From Chloroflexota bacterium (GTDB lineage: Bacteria > Chloroflexota > UBA4733): 6,251 bases of DNA. The translations under genes were made by a program, and so were the position numbers. The notes under the pieces are model-generated. The model was not told the origin of the DNA. It ran no database searches and was given only the letters and a program-made list of their open reading frames with translations. The stretch lies in assembly GCA_025449435.1 (NCBI GenBank), contig JANWJO010000075.1, positions 1-6,251 of the forward strand. The letters are read 5' to 3'. Below, piece after piece: positions 1 to 6,007 of the stretch. Within the stretch, counting starts at the first letter, position 1; every line of letters begins with the position of its first letter.

Positions 1-247
1 ACGTGGCGCCCCGCACCGCCTCGGCCAGGTTAGCTACTGGTGTGACCAGGCTAGTGAGCGATACCGTGGCATCCAGTACACCAGCTTGGATCAGTGGTTG
101 CGCGTCGGCGGCGATGCGCTGGTGTACGGTGGCCAGTTGCTGTTCATGGGTGTCGGTGATGCGCACATGCTGGCCACGCGCGGCAAAGTCGAGGGCGAGA
201 GCGTGGCCCATCAGCCCCGCGCCGATCACACATACGCGCTCTGCCAT
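1..247 (-). CDS. 3-hydroxyacyl-CoA dehydrogenase family protein, NAD-binding N-terminus (partial)
   Basis: The first 82 codons are present; the rest lies beyond the left edge. Residues 5-14 read VCVIGAGLMG, the first beta strand and GxGxxG dinucleotide-binding loop of a Rossmann fold. Asp32 in 'RITDT' sits at the end of the second strand, where NAD-preferring enzymes carry an acidic residue that binds the adenosine ribose. The GAGLMG loop and the following helices resemble the 3-hydroxyacyl-CoA / 3-hydroxybutyryl-CoA dehydrogenase NAD-binding domain, which oxidises L-3-hydroxyacyl-CoA to 3-ketoacyl-CoA in fatty-acid or butanoate metabolism. Related enzymes such as L-gulonate 3-dehydrogenase share this domain, and the C-terminal domain that would separate them is missing. 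The ATG at 245-247 is preceded by a G-rich ribosome binding site (GGGGGGA, about 6 nt away). It is separated from cdaR by a 218-nt gap with its own possible -10, so it is probably an independent unit. Confidence 0.82.
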   Translation of the reverse strand, partial: MAERVCVIGAGLMGHALALDFAARGQHVRITDTHEQQLATVHQRIAADAQPLIQAGVLDATVSLTSLVTPVANLAEAVRGAT

Positions 248-297
248 CGGCCGTCCCCCCACTACCAGGTTACGCGCAGCGTCACACCTGCGGCTGT

Positions 298-303
298 ATT
301 GTA
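298..303 (-). promoter_or_regulatory. possible -10 element upstream of the dehydrogenase gene
   Basis: On the minus strand this reads TACAAT, five of six matches to TATAAT, about 50 nt upstream of the dehydrogenase start codon. At 17-nt spacing the -35 position is CGCCGC, which is not a recognisable -35. TTGGCC is present but only 11 nt away. It is therefore a weak candidate, supported mainly by its position and by being AT-rich in a GC-rich gap. Confidence 0.25.
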
Positions 304-362
304 AGCGACGGACCGGCCAAGCGGCGCCTGCTCCAAGGTGGCTCCAAGCCAGCAAGTGCGGA

Positions 363-409
363 CCTTACCCCCTGCCCCTCCCCTAAAGCGGGAGGGGCAG
401 GGGGTGAGG
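363..409. repeat. G/C-rich perfect palindrome (REP-like) between cdaR and the dehydrogenase gene
   Basis: The arms 367-382 and 390-405 are perfect 16-bp inverted repeats around a 7-nt loop. Three further pairs (363-365 with 407-409) extend the stem past one non-Watson-Crick position. The arms consist almost only of C/T on one side and G/A on the other. It lies about 57 nt downstream of the cdaR stop, so it could act as a transcript-end hairpin for the TPR-cdaA-cdaR operon. No T-run follows on either strand, so it is not a canonical intrinsic terminator. Similar C/G-tract palindromes occur at 4684-4941 and 6182-6209, which points to a dispersed intergenic repeat family. Confidence 0.7.
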
Positions 410-426
410 CACGGCCCCGCCCCTCA

Positions 427-444
427 TCGCCCAAAGGGCACCCG
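427..444. repeat. copy of an 18-bp dispersed repeat
   Basis: The sequence TCGCCCAAAGGGCACCCG is identical at 4693-4710. An inverted, slightly diverged copy (TGCCCAAGGGGCACCC on the minus strand) lies around 4914-4930. The core GCCCAAAGGGC is itself palindromic. Both exact copies are preceded by CCTCA, so the shared unit is somewhat longer with a small gap. This copy sits just downstream of the cdaR stop. It looks like a fragment of the larger repeat at 4684-4941. Confidence 0.6.
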
Positions 445-465
445 GGCATGGGGTTCTGCGAGCCC

Positions 466-1941
466 TCACCCTTTTGACGGTGTGCTGGTGGGCGGCACGG
501 GCTTGGGGGTGGCCGTCGGCGGCGTGCCCGTGACCGTGGGCGTTGAGGTCGGCGACGGCGTTTCCGTGGGCGTGGGCGTAGGTGATGCCGTTTCCGTGGG
601 CGTGGGCGTGGGCGTCGGCGGCGGAATGATCGTCACCCGCACCGTGGCCGGAGTGATGGTGCTCACCGTGATGCCACTGGGCGCTGCTACTGACACCGGC
701 ACCTCGTGCGTCCCCGGAGCGAGCTTGTCCACATTGAGCGTCACCTGTAAGTCGGACGGCTGCAAGTTCTTCAGGGCTGCCGCCGCGCCCGTCACCGTCA
801 CGTTCACGCTTGATACCGCAATGTTGGCGGTGTCGGCGGCCGGCAGGCCCACGAGCACCGGCCCTGCCGAGAGTGTGGCGCTGGCGGCAATGGGCCGGAT
901 GAGCACGGTGACGGTGGCGTTTTGCACGCCAGCCACCGACGTGCCACTGGGCGCCTGGATGTTCACCGGTTTCTGCACGTCCGACGTGGCGCCCGACACG
1001 TCTACGGTGTCGGTGGCCAGTTGCGTCAAGTTTTCCAGCGCCGATGGATTGCCCACGACGCTCACCTGGGTGGGGTCTACGGTCACTCCCGCCACCACAT
1101 AGCCCAGGGCGGGCTGGCCCGTCACTTGCGCCACGACGGCAGCCGTGCGCGTGGTTTGGGTTTGCTGGATCGGCACGGTGAAGCCCACCGTTTTGGGCGT
1201 CACCTGGATGTTGGTGTCGGTGACATCGCCACCTTGCGCATTTTGGGGGATGAGCTGGATGCTATCGCTAAAAGTGGCCCGGTGATTATCCAGCCGTACC
1301 ACCGCAATCACGGCCGCCACTTGTTGAATCACCGACGCCGGCCCGCGCACCGTGGCCGCCGTGTTATCCAACAGCACCGGCGAGGAGACGTAACCGGTCG
1401 GCAAGTTCCCCTGGTATACCGGACTGATGGGGAACTGCTTCGATGCTTCCTGGTCCAGTGTCACCGACACGTCCGACGGCACAAACGAGTCGATCGTCAC
1501 TCCTGGCTCCAGTGAACGCACTTGCACCGGGAACAGTTGCGTGCCCGGCTTGGTTTGCGAGCTCACATCGACCGTGGCCTGGAACCAGGTCACCGATACT
1601 TGGTCCACCAGTTCAGCGGGCACCACGGCACGCAGCCGCACCTGCAGTAACGCCGCCTGGCCAGGTTGCGGCACCAAGACAAGGTCCGATGGGACGCCGG
1701 TGATTTCCACCGGGATGGGGTTGGATACCGACACCGACCGGCTACCGGGCAGCGATTGAAACGTGAGCACCGACCAGATGGTCAGCGAGGCGACCAACGA
1801 CAGCAGAAAGCGCAGGCCCAGCGTGTGGATGAAGAAGTGAGCGATGCCGCGGAAAGCGGCTAGCCTAGGCGAGTCGCTGATCAGCAGGGGTCTCCTTCGC
1901 AGCGTGGTGGCGGTGCGGCAAGGGCAAACGAGCCCACACAT
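466..1941 (-). CDS. cdaR: CdaR / YbbR-domain membrane-anchored partner of CdaA
   Basis: The encoded protein has 491 residues from the ATG at 1941. A short cytoplasmic N-terminus is followed by one hydrophobic membrane segment (about residues 41-60, LRFLLSLVASLTIWSVL) that places the rest outside the cytoplasm. Roughly residues 70-440 form about four beta-rich YbbR-type repeats, with recurring features such as 'VTLD', 'GNLPTGYVSSPVLLDNTAATVRGP' fragments and 'VGNPSALENL'. In Firmicutes CdaR binds the membrane cyclase CdaA and tunes its c-di-AMP output. Its position directly after cdaA supports the same role here. Residues 440-491 are a Thr/Pro/Ser-rich, presumably extended tail, which is unusual for CdaR. 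The start is uncertain. ATG 1941 has a good CGGAGG site at 1950-1955 (8-nt spacing) but overlaps cdaA by 77 nt. A second strong AAGGAGA site at 1891-1897 points to CTG codons at 1887 or 1884, which would remove 18-19 residues and leave the membrane segment intact. Confidence 0.88.
   Translation of the reverse strand: MCGLVCPCRTATTLRRRPLLISDSPRLAAFRGIAHFFIHTLGLRFLLSLVASLTIWSVLTFQSLPGSRSVSVSNPIPVEITGVPSDLVLVPQPGQAALLQVRLRAVVPAELVDQVSVTWFQATVDVSSQTKPGTQLFPVQVRSLEPGVTIDSFVPSDVSVTLDQEASKQFPISPVYQGNLPTGYVSSPVLLDNTAATVRGPASVIQQVAAVIAVVRLDNHRATFSDSIQLIPQNAQGGDVTDTNIQVTPKTVGFTVPIQQTQTTRTAAVVAQVTGQPALGYVVAGVTVDPTQVSVVGNPSALENLTQLATDTVDVSGATSDVQKPVNIQAPSGTSVAGVQNATVTVLIRPIAASATLSAGPVLVGLPAADTANIAVSSVNVTVTGAAAALKNLQPSDLQVTLNVDKLAPGTHEVPVSVAAPSGITVSTITPATVRVTIIPPPTPTPTPTETASPTPTPTETPSPTSTPTVTGTPPTATPKPVPPTSTPSKG
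559..609. repeat. in-frame direct repeat encoding the Thr/Pro tail of CdaR
   Basis: A 21-bp segment at 559-579 recurs exactly at 589-609, a period of 30 bp or ten codons. It lies within a longer run of GGCGTG units on the plus strand. On the coding strand these are Thr-Pro codons of the CdaR tail (TPTPTETASP-like units). The array is in frame with the gene and lies at its very 3' end, where slippage could change tail length without breaking the protein. Confidence 0.7.
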
Positions 1942-2800
1942 CGCGCCAGCCTCCGGTGCGCGCGGCCCTGGCGGTGGCTCTGGCCTGAGCGATGCCGAGG
2001 TCGGCGCTCGTGCCGTACCCGGTCAGCGCTTGGGTGAGGATAGCCCGCAAACGCGCTTCGTCGAGGTTGCGCGTGAGTTGCCCGCCCATCGCCACCGAAA
2101 TGGTGCCGCTCTCTTCTGATACCACGATCGCTATGGCGTCGGTCTCTTCGCTGATGCCTAGCGCTGCCCGGTGGCGCGTGCCGAACTGCTGCGTCCCGGA
2201 CACCTCGTCGGACAGCGGGAACAGGCAGTGCGCCGCCATGATGCGGTCGCCGCGAATGATCACCGCCCCGTCGTGTAAGGGGGCGTTCGTGAAAAACAAG
2301 TTGAGCAGCAGGCTGGCGTTGACACCGGCATCCAGTGGCTCACCCCGCGCGATGAAGTCGCTCAGGCCGGTGGTGCGTTCGATGGCCATCAAGCCGCCGT
2401 AGCGCCGCTCGGACAGGCGCATGGTGGCCTCCACGATCTGGTCGATGGTGCGCAGCGGATTGTGCGTCTGGGTGGTGGAGAGCGCGGTGAGTGGCCGCTG
2501 GATTATGGTGCTGGTGCGGCCGAGCTGTTCGAGCAGGCGGCGCAGCTCTGGCTGAAAAATGATGGGGATGGAAACCAGCAAGGCGGGCAGCGCGTTTTGC
2601 AAAATCCAGCCCAGGGTGCGCAATTGCAGGAAGTTCACCACCACGTACAAGATGCCAAGCACGGCCAGGCCGATGAGAATTTGGTCGGCACGGGTGCCCT
2701 GGATAAGGGTCAACAGCAGGTAGAGCAAGAGGGTCACCGCAACGATATCAGCAACCGACAGCGGCGTCAGTTGCTGCGCCAGGCGGAGGACTTCGGCCAC
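1865..2800 (-). CDS. cdaA: diadenylate cyclase CdaA (membrane DAC/DisA_N domain)
   Basis: The protein (311 residues) condenses two ATP into cyclic di-AMP, a second messenger that controls potassium and osmolyte uptake and cell-wall homeostasis. Three hydrophobic segments occupy about residues 17-33, 40-58 and 66-82, matching the N-terminal membrane domain of CdaA. The DAC catalytic domain spans about 100-260. It contains the DGA motif in NAPLHDGAVI (Asp177-Gly178-Ala179) and the RHR motif in GTRHRAALGISEETDA (Arg209-His210-Arg211), both needed for ATP binding and catalysis, so the enzyme looks active. It is longer than typical (about 270 residues) because of an Ala/Arg-rich C-terminal tail after residue 270. 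The start is GTG at 2798-2800, the base after the upstream TPR gene's TAG stop, with GAAGG just upstream. Zero spacing to the TPR gene and overlap with cdaR indicate one transcript and coupled translation. Confidence 0.95.
   Translation of the reverse strand: MAEVLRLAQQLTPLSVADIVAVTLLLYLLLTLIQGTRADQILIGLAVLGILYVVVNFLQLRTLGWILQNALPALLVSIPIIFQPELRRLLEQLGRTSTIIQRPLTALSTTQTHNPLRTIDQIVEATMRLSERRYGGLMAIERTTGLSDFIARGEPLDAGVNASLLLNLFFTNAPLHDGAVIIRGDRIMAAHCLFPLSDEVSGTQQFGTRHRAALGISEETDAIAIVVSEESGTISVAMGGQLTRNLDEARLRAILTQALTGYGTSADLGIAQARATARAARTGGWRDVWARLPLPHRHHAAKETPADQRLA
1882..1897 (-). promoter_or_regulatory. internal Shine-Dalgarno and candidate CTG start for cdaR inside the cdaA 3' end
   Basis: On the minus strand AAGGAGA (1891-1897) is followed at 3 or 6 nt by two consecutive CTG codons (1887-1885 and 1884-1882) in the cdaR frame. 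No ATG, GTG or TTG follows before the membrane segment. The cdaA stop codon is at 1865-1867, so starting here would give an overlap of about 20 nt, more typical of translational coupling than the 77 nt implied by the upstream ATG. CTG starts are rare, so this is an alternative and not the preferred call. Confidence 0.35.
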
Positions 2801-4531
2801 CTATGCGCCTTCGGGTGGTACTTTCCCGCCTGTCGCTAGGGCGTACAGCTCGTTCATGCGTTTTTGCACTCCTGGATCTCCAGGTCGGCGCTCTGCCAAG
2901 CGCCTATACAGCATCATGGCATCTCTCACGTTGCCCTGCTGCTGTAGAATACGCGACAACTCATCGTACGACCAAGGGTCATCCGGTTGCAACACGCTGA
3001 GCTGTGTGAGGGTGGCGACCGCGTCCTTGTATTGCCGGGTCGCCAGCATGTACGTGGCGAGTGATCGCAAGGTGCGCGCGGCGAGGTCTTGCCGGCCGCG
3101 ACGTAAGCAGAACCCCACGAACTGCTCCTGGGCATCGGACATGCCCGGCGCCGAACGTAGCAGGCGGTCGAACATGCGCAACGCACTGGGGATGTCGTCG
3201 AGTCCATCGTACAGGTGCGCCAGGCGCAGGTAAATGGCCACCGCTTCCTTCTGGTTGGTGTGGACGAGCAGCGAGGCAGCCCAGGCTAACTGGCTCGCGC
3301 CTTCGGCCAGTTGCCCGCGCTGGATGAGCGCGTCGCCAAACTCCTTGCGCGGCGCGGCTGCGTCGGGCTGTAGGGCGATTACCTCACGCCAGGTGACGAA
3401 TGCTTTCATGTGATCGCCGTGCTTGCCTTGCTTACGGGCGAGGTCGATGAGCACACCTGCCGCGCGCGCATGGTCGCCTTGCTGGCGGTGGACCTGTGCC
3501 AGCAGCAACTCCGCGTCATCACGCGACGGATCGATGGCGATGAGCCGCTCGAGAGCTTCCTGCGCTGCCGGGTACGCGCCGCGCTCGATGGCGTTGGTGG
3601 CGAGTTCCATGAGGTCGCTGGTGGCCCCCACCTTATCGCCGGTTTCCTGGTAGCGGTCGATGGCGAGTTGCTGGAACACTTGATCGCCACCCAGGCGCGC
3701 GAGCTGGCGCTGGGCATCACGTCGCACGTCCGGTTCGTTGCGCAGCGTCGCCAGATCCAGCACCGAACGCGCCAGCGTCTTGGCCACCAACGGATTCTGG
3801 GCGATGCGGTAGCTGTCGGCGATCTCTAGAAAGATGGTGAGGTTGTCGGGGTCAGCCTGCAGCGCGTCGTACCATACATCGAGCGCCGCGCTGAAACGCC
3901 CTTCTCGCCGCTGGCGCCGGCCCGACAGCAACAGCGCTTCCCGATCCGACTGCGCTTGCTGGGCAATTTCCTTCTGCCCCTCGAAACTGCGCAACTCGAA
4001 GGCGCTGGCCCGCTGCTTCTGTGTCTGGCGCAACTGGATGGCGAGGTCGCGCCGGCTCTTCCCCACCAGGATGCCGAACATCGCGTCGTACAGCACCGCA
4101 CAACGCAACGGGTTGCCAGCTCCCCGCTCGGCCTCAGCGGCGGTCTCATACACATCCACGACGTCGGGCAACTCGTGCGGCTGGATCGACGACAAATCGA
4201 GTTGATCGAGCAATGTGCGCGACTGGGTCAGCGCCGCCGCGTACTCACCAGCATCGAGGTGGGATCGCGCCAGCTCACGGCGGGCTTGCGTGTCGTCCTG
4301 GCTGCCTTTGGGCAAGCTTAGCAAGGTCGCGACGGCACGTTGGGGGCGCCCGCTCAACCGGTAGCTGCGCGCCAGTTCGATCAGGACGGCGGGGTCGGTG
4401 TTGCCCAGTGCCACCGAGCGTTCGAGCAGCGGCAATGCAGCGGCGCGGTCTCCGCGCATAATGGCGAGTAAGCCTTGCTCGGCTAGCTCGCTCGCATCTC
4501 CGGTAGATCCGGTAGTCATAACAGCGGCCAT
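2801..4531 (-). CDS. TPR-repeat protein encoded in the cdaA operon
   Basis: The protein has 576 residues and is predicted soluble: there is no signal peptide and no membrane segment. Helical pairs with tetratricopeptide spacing run through most of the length. Clear units include residues 14-47 (ELAEQGLLAIMRGDRAAALP), 84-108, 201-230 (GRFSAALDVWYDALQADPDN), 318-336 (GAYPAAQEALERLIAIDPSR), 370-391, 430-462 and 501-518 (YKDAVATLTQLSVLQPDDPW), followed by a last repeat near 520-550. A charged, possibly coiled segment rich in Gln/Arg lies near 165-200. TPR arrays are protein-binding scaffolds, so a partner and not a reaction is expected. Its stop codon abuts the cdaA start, suggesting co-expression with the c-di-AMP enzyme; a role in its regulation or localisation is inference only. 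ATG 4531 has GGAAG 4 nt upstream; a second in-frame ATG four codons later (4519) has no visible ribosome site. I do not recognise a named family. Confidence 0.85.
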   Translation of the reverse strand: MAAVMTTGSTGDASELAEQGLLAIMRGDRAAALPLLERSVALGNTDPAVLIELARSYRLSGRPQRAVATLLSLPKGSQDDTQARRELARSHLDAGEYAAALTQSRTLLDQLDLSSIQPHELPDVVDVYETAAEAERGAGNPLRCAVLYDAMFGILVGKSRRDLAIQLRQTQKQRASAFELRSFEGQKEIAQQAQSDREALLLSGRRQRREGRFSAALDVWYDALQADPDNLTIFLEIADSYRIAQNPLVAKTLARSVLDLATLRNEPDVRRDAQRQLARLGGDQVFQQLAIDRYQETGDKVGATSDLMELATNAIERGAYPAAQEALERLIAIDPSRDDAELLLAQVHRQQGDHARAAGVLIDLARKQGKHGDHMKAFVTWREVIALQPDAAAPRKEFGDALIQRGQLAEGASQLAWAASLLVHTNQKEAVAIYLRLAHLYDGLDDIPSALRMFDRLLRSAPGMSDAQEQFVGFCLRRGRQDLAARTLRSLATYMLATRQYKDAVATLTQLSVLQPDDPWSYDELSRILQQQGNVRDAMMLYRRLAERRPGDPGVQKRMNELYALATGGKVPPEGA

Positions 4532-4683
4532 GCCACTTCCAGCCCAAGTGCGCGATGCTTCCCGCTCAACGCTGTGCAGTTAAGGCATCCTGCCGCTGCC
4601 CCCAGACCCCAGCAATAGTGCTTAGCTACATGGGAAAGATGTCCCACACCACCGGATGGGACCGAGGAGTAAACAACGGACCT
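4532..4683. other. leader region of the TPR-cdaA-cdaR operon, no gene seen
   Basis: This stretch should contain the operon promoter, but I find no convincing -35/-10 pair on the minus strand. Candidates such as CACTAT near 4615-4620 have no matching -35. An inverted repeat with 6-bp arms (GTCCCA at 4641-4646, TGGGAC at 4657-4662) is the only structure noted. If the promoter lies further up, it would be inside the repeat region at 4684-4941. Confidence 0.4.
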
Positions 4684-4941
4684 CACCCCCCGTCGCCCAA
4701 AGGGCACCCGCTCCGTCCGGAGAGGGGAGCAAGCTCATCCTGGCTATCCCCTTCCCCGAGAGGCACGGACCTCGTATCTGCACCCTTCCCCGGGAGACCG
4801 GGGGCACGAGGGTTGACCCCCCTGTCGTCCCCCCCCAACGGGGGGGACGTTGCGACGGAAGCGTTGGTGCCGAACCGTCGTCGGACCTGCTCCCCGCCCC
4901 GGGGACCGGGGAGGGTGCCCCTTGGGCAGGGGGATGGGGTG
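4684..4941. repeat. MITE/REP-like cluster of G/C palindromes
   Basis: A 258-bp non-coding block fills most of the gap between aroF and the TPR gene. Its ends are imperfect inverted repeats of about 33 nt: CACCCC...GCCCAAAGGGCACCC on the left and the reverse complement of CACCCC...GCCCAAGGGGCACCC on the right. Inside are further palindromes: 4711-4722 (CTCCG/CGGAG), 4770-4775 with 4806-4811 (CCTCGT/ACGAGG), a 10-bp stem 4826-4835/4840-4849 with a 4-nt loop, 4853-4858 with 4875-4880 (CGACGG/CCGTCG), and 4890-4896/4907-4913. A 19-bp core at 4817-4835 recurs at 6183-6201, and an 18-bp core at 4693-4710 recurs at 427-444. There is no transposase, so it would be a non-autonomous element or a REP cluster. 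The long open frames here are by-products of GC bias. Confidence 0.6.
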
Positions 4942-4944
4942 CGA

Positions 4945-5814
4945 CTAGCCTATGACTTTCTCCTCCAATGCCAGGTAGGCGGGCAGGGTGGCGCACAGGC
5001 GGCGGAACTGCGCAGGCGTGAGGCTCTGCTTGCCGTCACACAGGGCGGTGTCGGGCGATGGGTGCACTTCCAGGATCAAGCCATCGGCTCCGGCGGTCAC
5101 CGCCGCTCGGCTCATCACGGGCACGAGGTCGGCGCGGCCGGTGCCGTGGCTGGGATCGGCGATGATGGGCAAGTGCGTCTCCAGCCGCGCCATGGCCAAC
5201 GCGGCGAGGTCGAAGGTGTTGCGGGTGAATTCGGCGTCGAAGGTGCGGATGCCGCGCTCACACAGCACGACCTGTGCGTTGCCAGCCGCCAGCAGGTACT
5301 CGGCGCTCAGCAGCCATTCGCGAATGCTGGCCTGGTAGCCGCGCTTGAGCAGCACTGGTTTGCCCGCCTGCGCCACCTTTTGCAGCAACCGGAAGCTGCT
5401 CATGCTGCGCGCCCCGATCTGCAGCATGTCGGCGTAACGCGCCACCAGCGGCACATCTTCGGAGTCCATCACCTCGGTGACGATGGGCAGGCCGGTTTCC
5501 TCGCGGGCCAGCGCCAGCACTTCCAGGGCCTCCTCACCCAGCCCCTGGAAGTCGTAGGGCGAGGTGCGCGGCTTGTATGCCCCGCCGCGCAGGATAGTGG
5601 CGCCGCTCTCGCGCACCGCGTGCGCCGTCTCCAGCGTTTGCTGGCGGCTCTCCACCGCGCAGGGACCGGCGATCAGAGCGAAGTGGCCACCACCAATGAG
5701 CGTGTTGCCCACGCGCACCACGGAGGCGTCGGGGTGGCTCGCGCGGCTGGCAAGGCGGTACGCCTTGGCGGCAGCTGAGGTGGCAGGAGCTGGTGGGAGG
5801 AGCGCAGCTGACAT
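4945..5814 (-). CDS. aroF: 3-deoxy-7-phosphoheptulonate (DAHP) synthase, type I-beta, catalytic domain only
   Basis: The enzyme condenses phosphoenolpyruvate and erythrose 4-phosphate to DAHP, the first step of the shikimate pathway to Trp, Phe and Tyr. The 289-residue protein carries all expected motifs: IAGPCAVES (48-56, metal ligand Cys52), [11 protein letters not shown] (81-91), QIGAR (132-136), LLKRG (155-159), CERGIRTF (185-192), DPSHG (220-224, His223), EVHP (249-252, Glu249) and CDGKQSL (259-265, Asp260). Homology to the Thermotoga maritima-type enzyme begins at about residue 17 (KAYRLASR). The roughly 70-residue N-terminal ferredoxin-like domain that mediates Tyr/Phe feedback in that enzyme is absent, and no other frame upstream encodes it. 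The form resembles the unregulated archaeal type I-beta enzymes. I chose ATG 5814 because homology starts shortly after it and AAGGA lies about 10 nt upstream. An in-frame ATG at 5895 would add 27 residues with no family resemblance. A long structured leader precedes the gene. Confidence 0.93.
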   Translation of the reverse strand: MSAALLPPAPATSAAAKAYRLASRASHPDASVVRVGNTLIGGGHFALIAGPCAVESRQQTLETAHAVRESGATILRGGAYKPRTSPYDFQGLGEEALEVLALAREETGLPIVTEVMDSEDVPLVARYADMLQIGARSMSSFRLLQKVAQAGKPVLLKRGYQASIREWLLSAEYLLAAGNAQVVLCERGIRTFDAEFTRNTFDLAALAMARLETHLPIIADPSHGTGRADLVPVMSRAAVTAGADGLILEVHPSPDTALCDGKQSLTPAQFRRLCATLPAYLALEEKVIG

Positions 5815-5820
5815 TGCGGG

Positions 5821-5888
5821 GGCTTCCTTTCCGCCGGCCACTGCCGGCACCGGTCCGCGTGAGGTGAACGTGGACCGCCAAGGAAGCC
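5821..5888 (-). promoter_or_regulatory. Shine-Dalgarno sequestering structure of aroF
   Basis: In the transcript GGCTTCCTT (5880-5888) is perfectly complementary over 9 bp to AAGGAAGCC (5821-5829), which includes the aroF ribosome binding site. The 50 nt between them fold into two perfect 6-bp hairpins: CGGTCC/GGACCG (5872-5877 with 5851-5856) and GCCGGC/GCCGGC (5843-5848 with 5833-5838, 4-nt loop). This gives a compact junction that would hide the ribosome site. No T-run follows, so control of translation fits better than transcription termination. Confidence 0.55.
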
Positions 5889-5962
5889 GTGACATACAGC
5901 GGTACCTCTGCGGGGCTGTGGAGCGGACCCTGAGGAAGGTGTTCCAGAGGTAGAGCTGCACG

Positions 5963-5997
5963 AGCCACGGCACGGCACCGGCTGCACGTCCGTGGCT
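5963..5997 (-). promoter_or_regulatory. hairpin just after the leader ORF stop
   Basis: The arms AGCCACGG (5990-5997) and CCGTGGCT (5963-5970) are perfectly complementary over 8 bp around a 19-nt loop, starting about 10 nt beyond the leader stop codon. The stem-loop junction contains GACGTGC, which can alternatively pair over 7 bp with GCACGTC in the right arm of the upstream leader hairpin. It could therefore be a pause site or a competing partner in the switch. Confidence 0.4.
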
Positions 5998-6007
5998 TCG
6001 GTGGCGG

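Noticed and set aside
338..1102. 254-codon plus-strand open frame with Gly/Val repeats
   Set aside because: The Gly/Val-rich repeat is the complement of the Thr/Pro tail of cdaR. The minus strand encodes a coherent membrane-anchored YbbR protein.
4555..5778. 407-codon plus-strand open frame
   Set aside because: It runs antisense to aroF and through the palindromic repeat block, and its protein is low-complexity with no family resemblance. The minus-strand DAHP synthase motifs are unmistakable.
5821..5888. Intrinsic transcription terminator in the aroF leader
   Set aside because: The stems are strong, but no T-run follows any of them before the aroF start. Sequestration of the ribosome site is the simpler reading.
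5894..5908. T-box-like GGTACCGC in the aroF leader, followed by an anti-Shine-Dalgarno, suggesting a tRNA-sensing T-box riboswitch
   Set aside because: The match to the AGGGTGGNACCGCG consensus is partial, and the critical TGG that pairs with the tRNA acceptor end reads AGG here. I find no stem I with a specifier loop or its conserved bulges, and the leader ORF explains the aromatic link better. A covariance-model search for T-box RNA would decide.
5815..5973. Longer aroF product beginning at 5973 or 5895
   Set aside because: The added 27-53 residues have no resemblance to DAHP synthase N-termini, and the ATG at 5814 has a ribosome site and lies next to the homology boundary. The 5895 start is retained only as a caveat.
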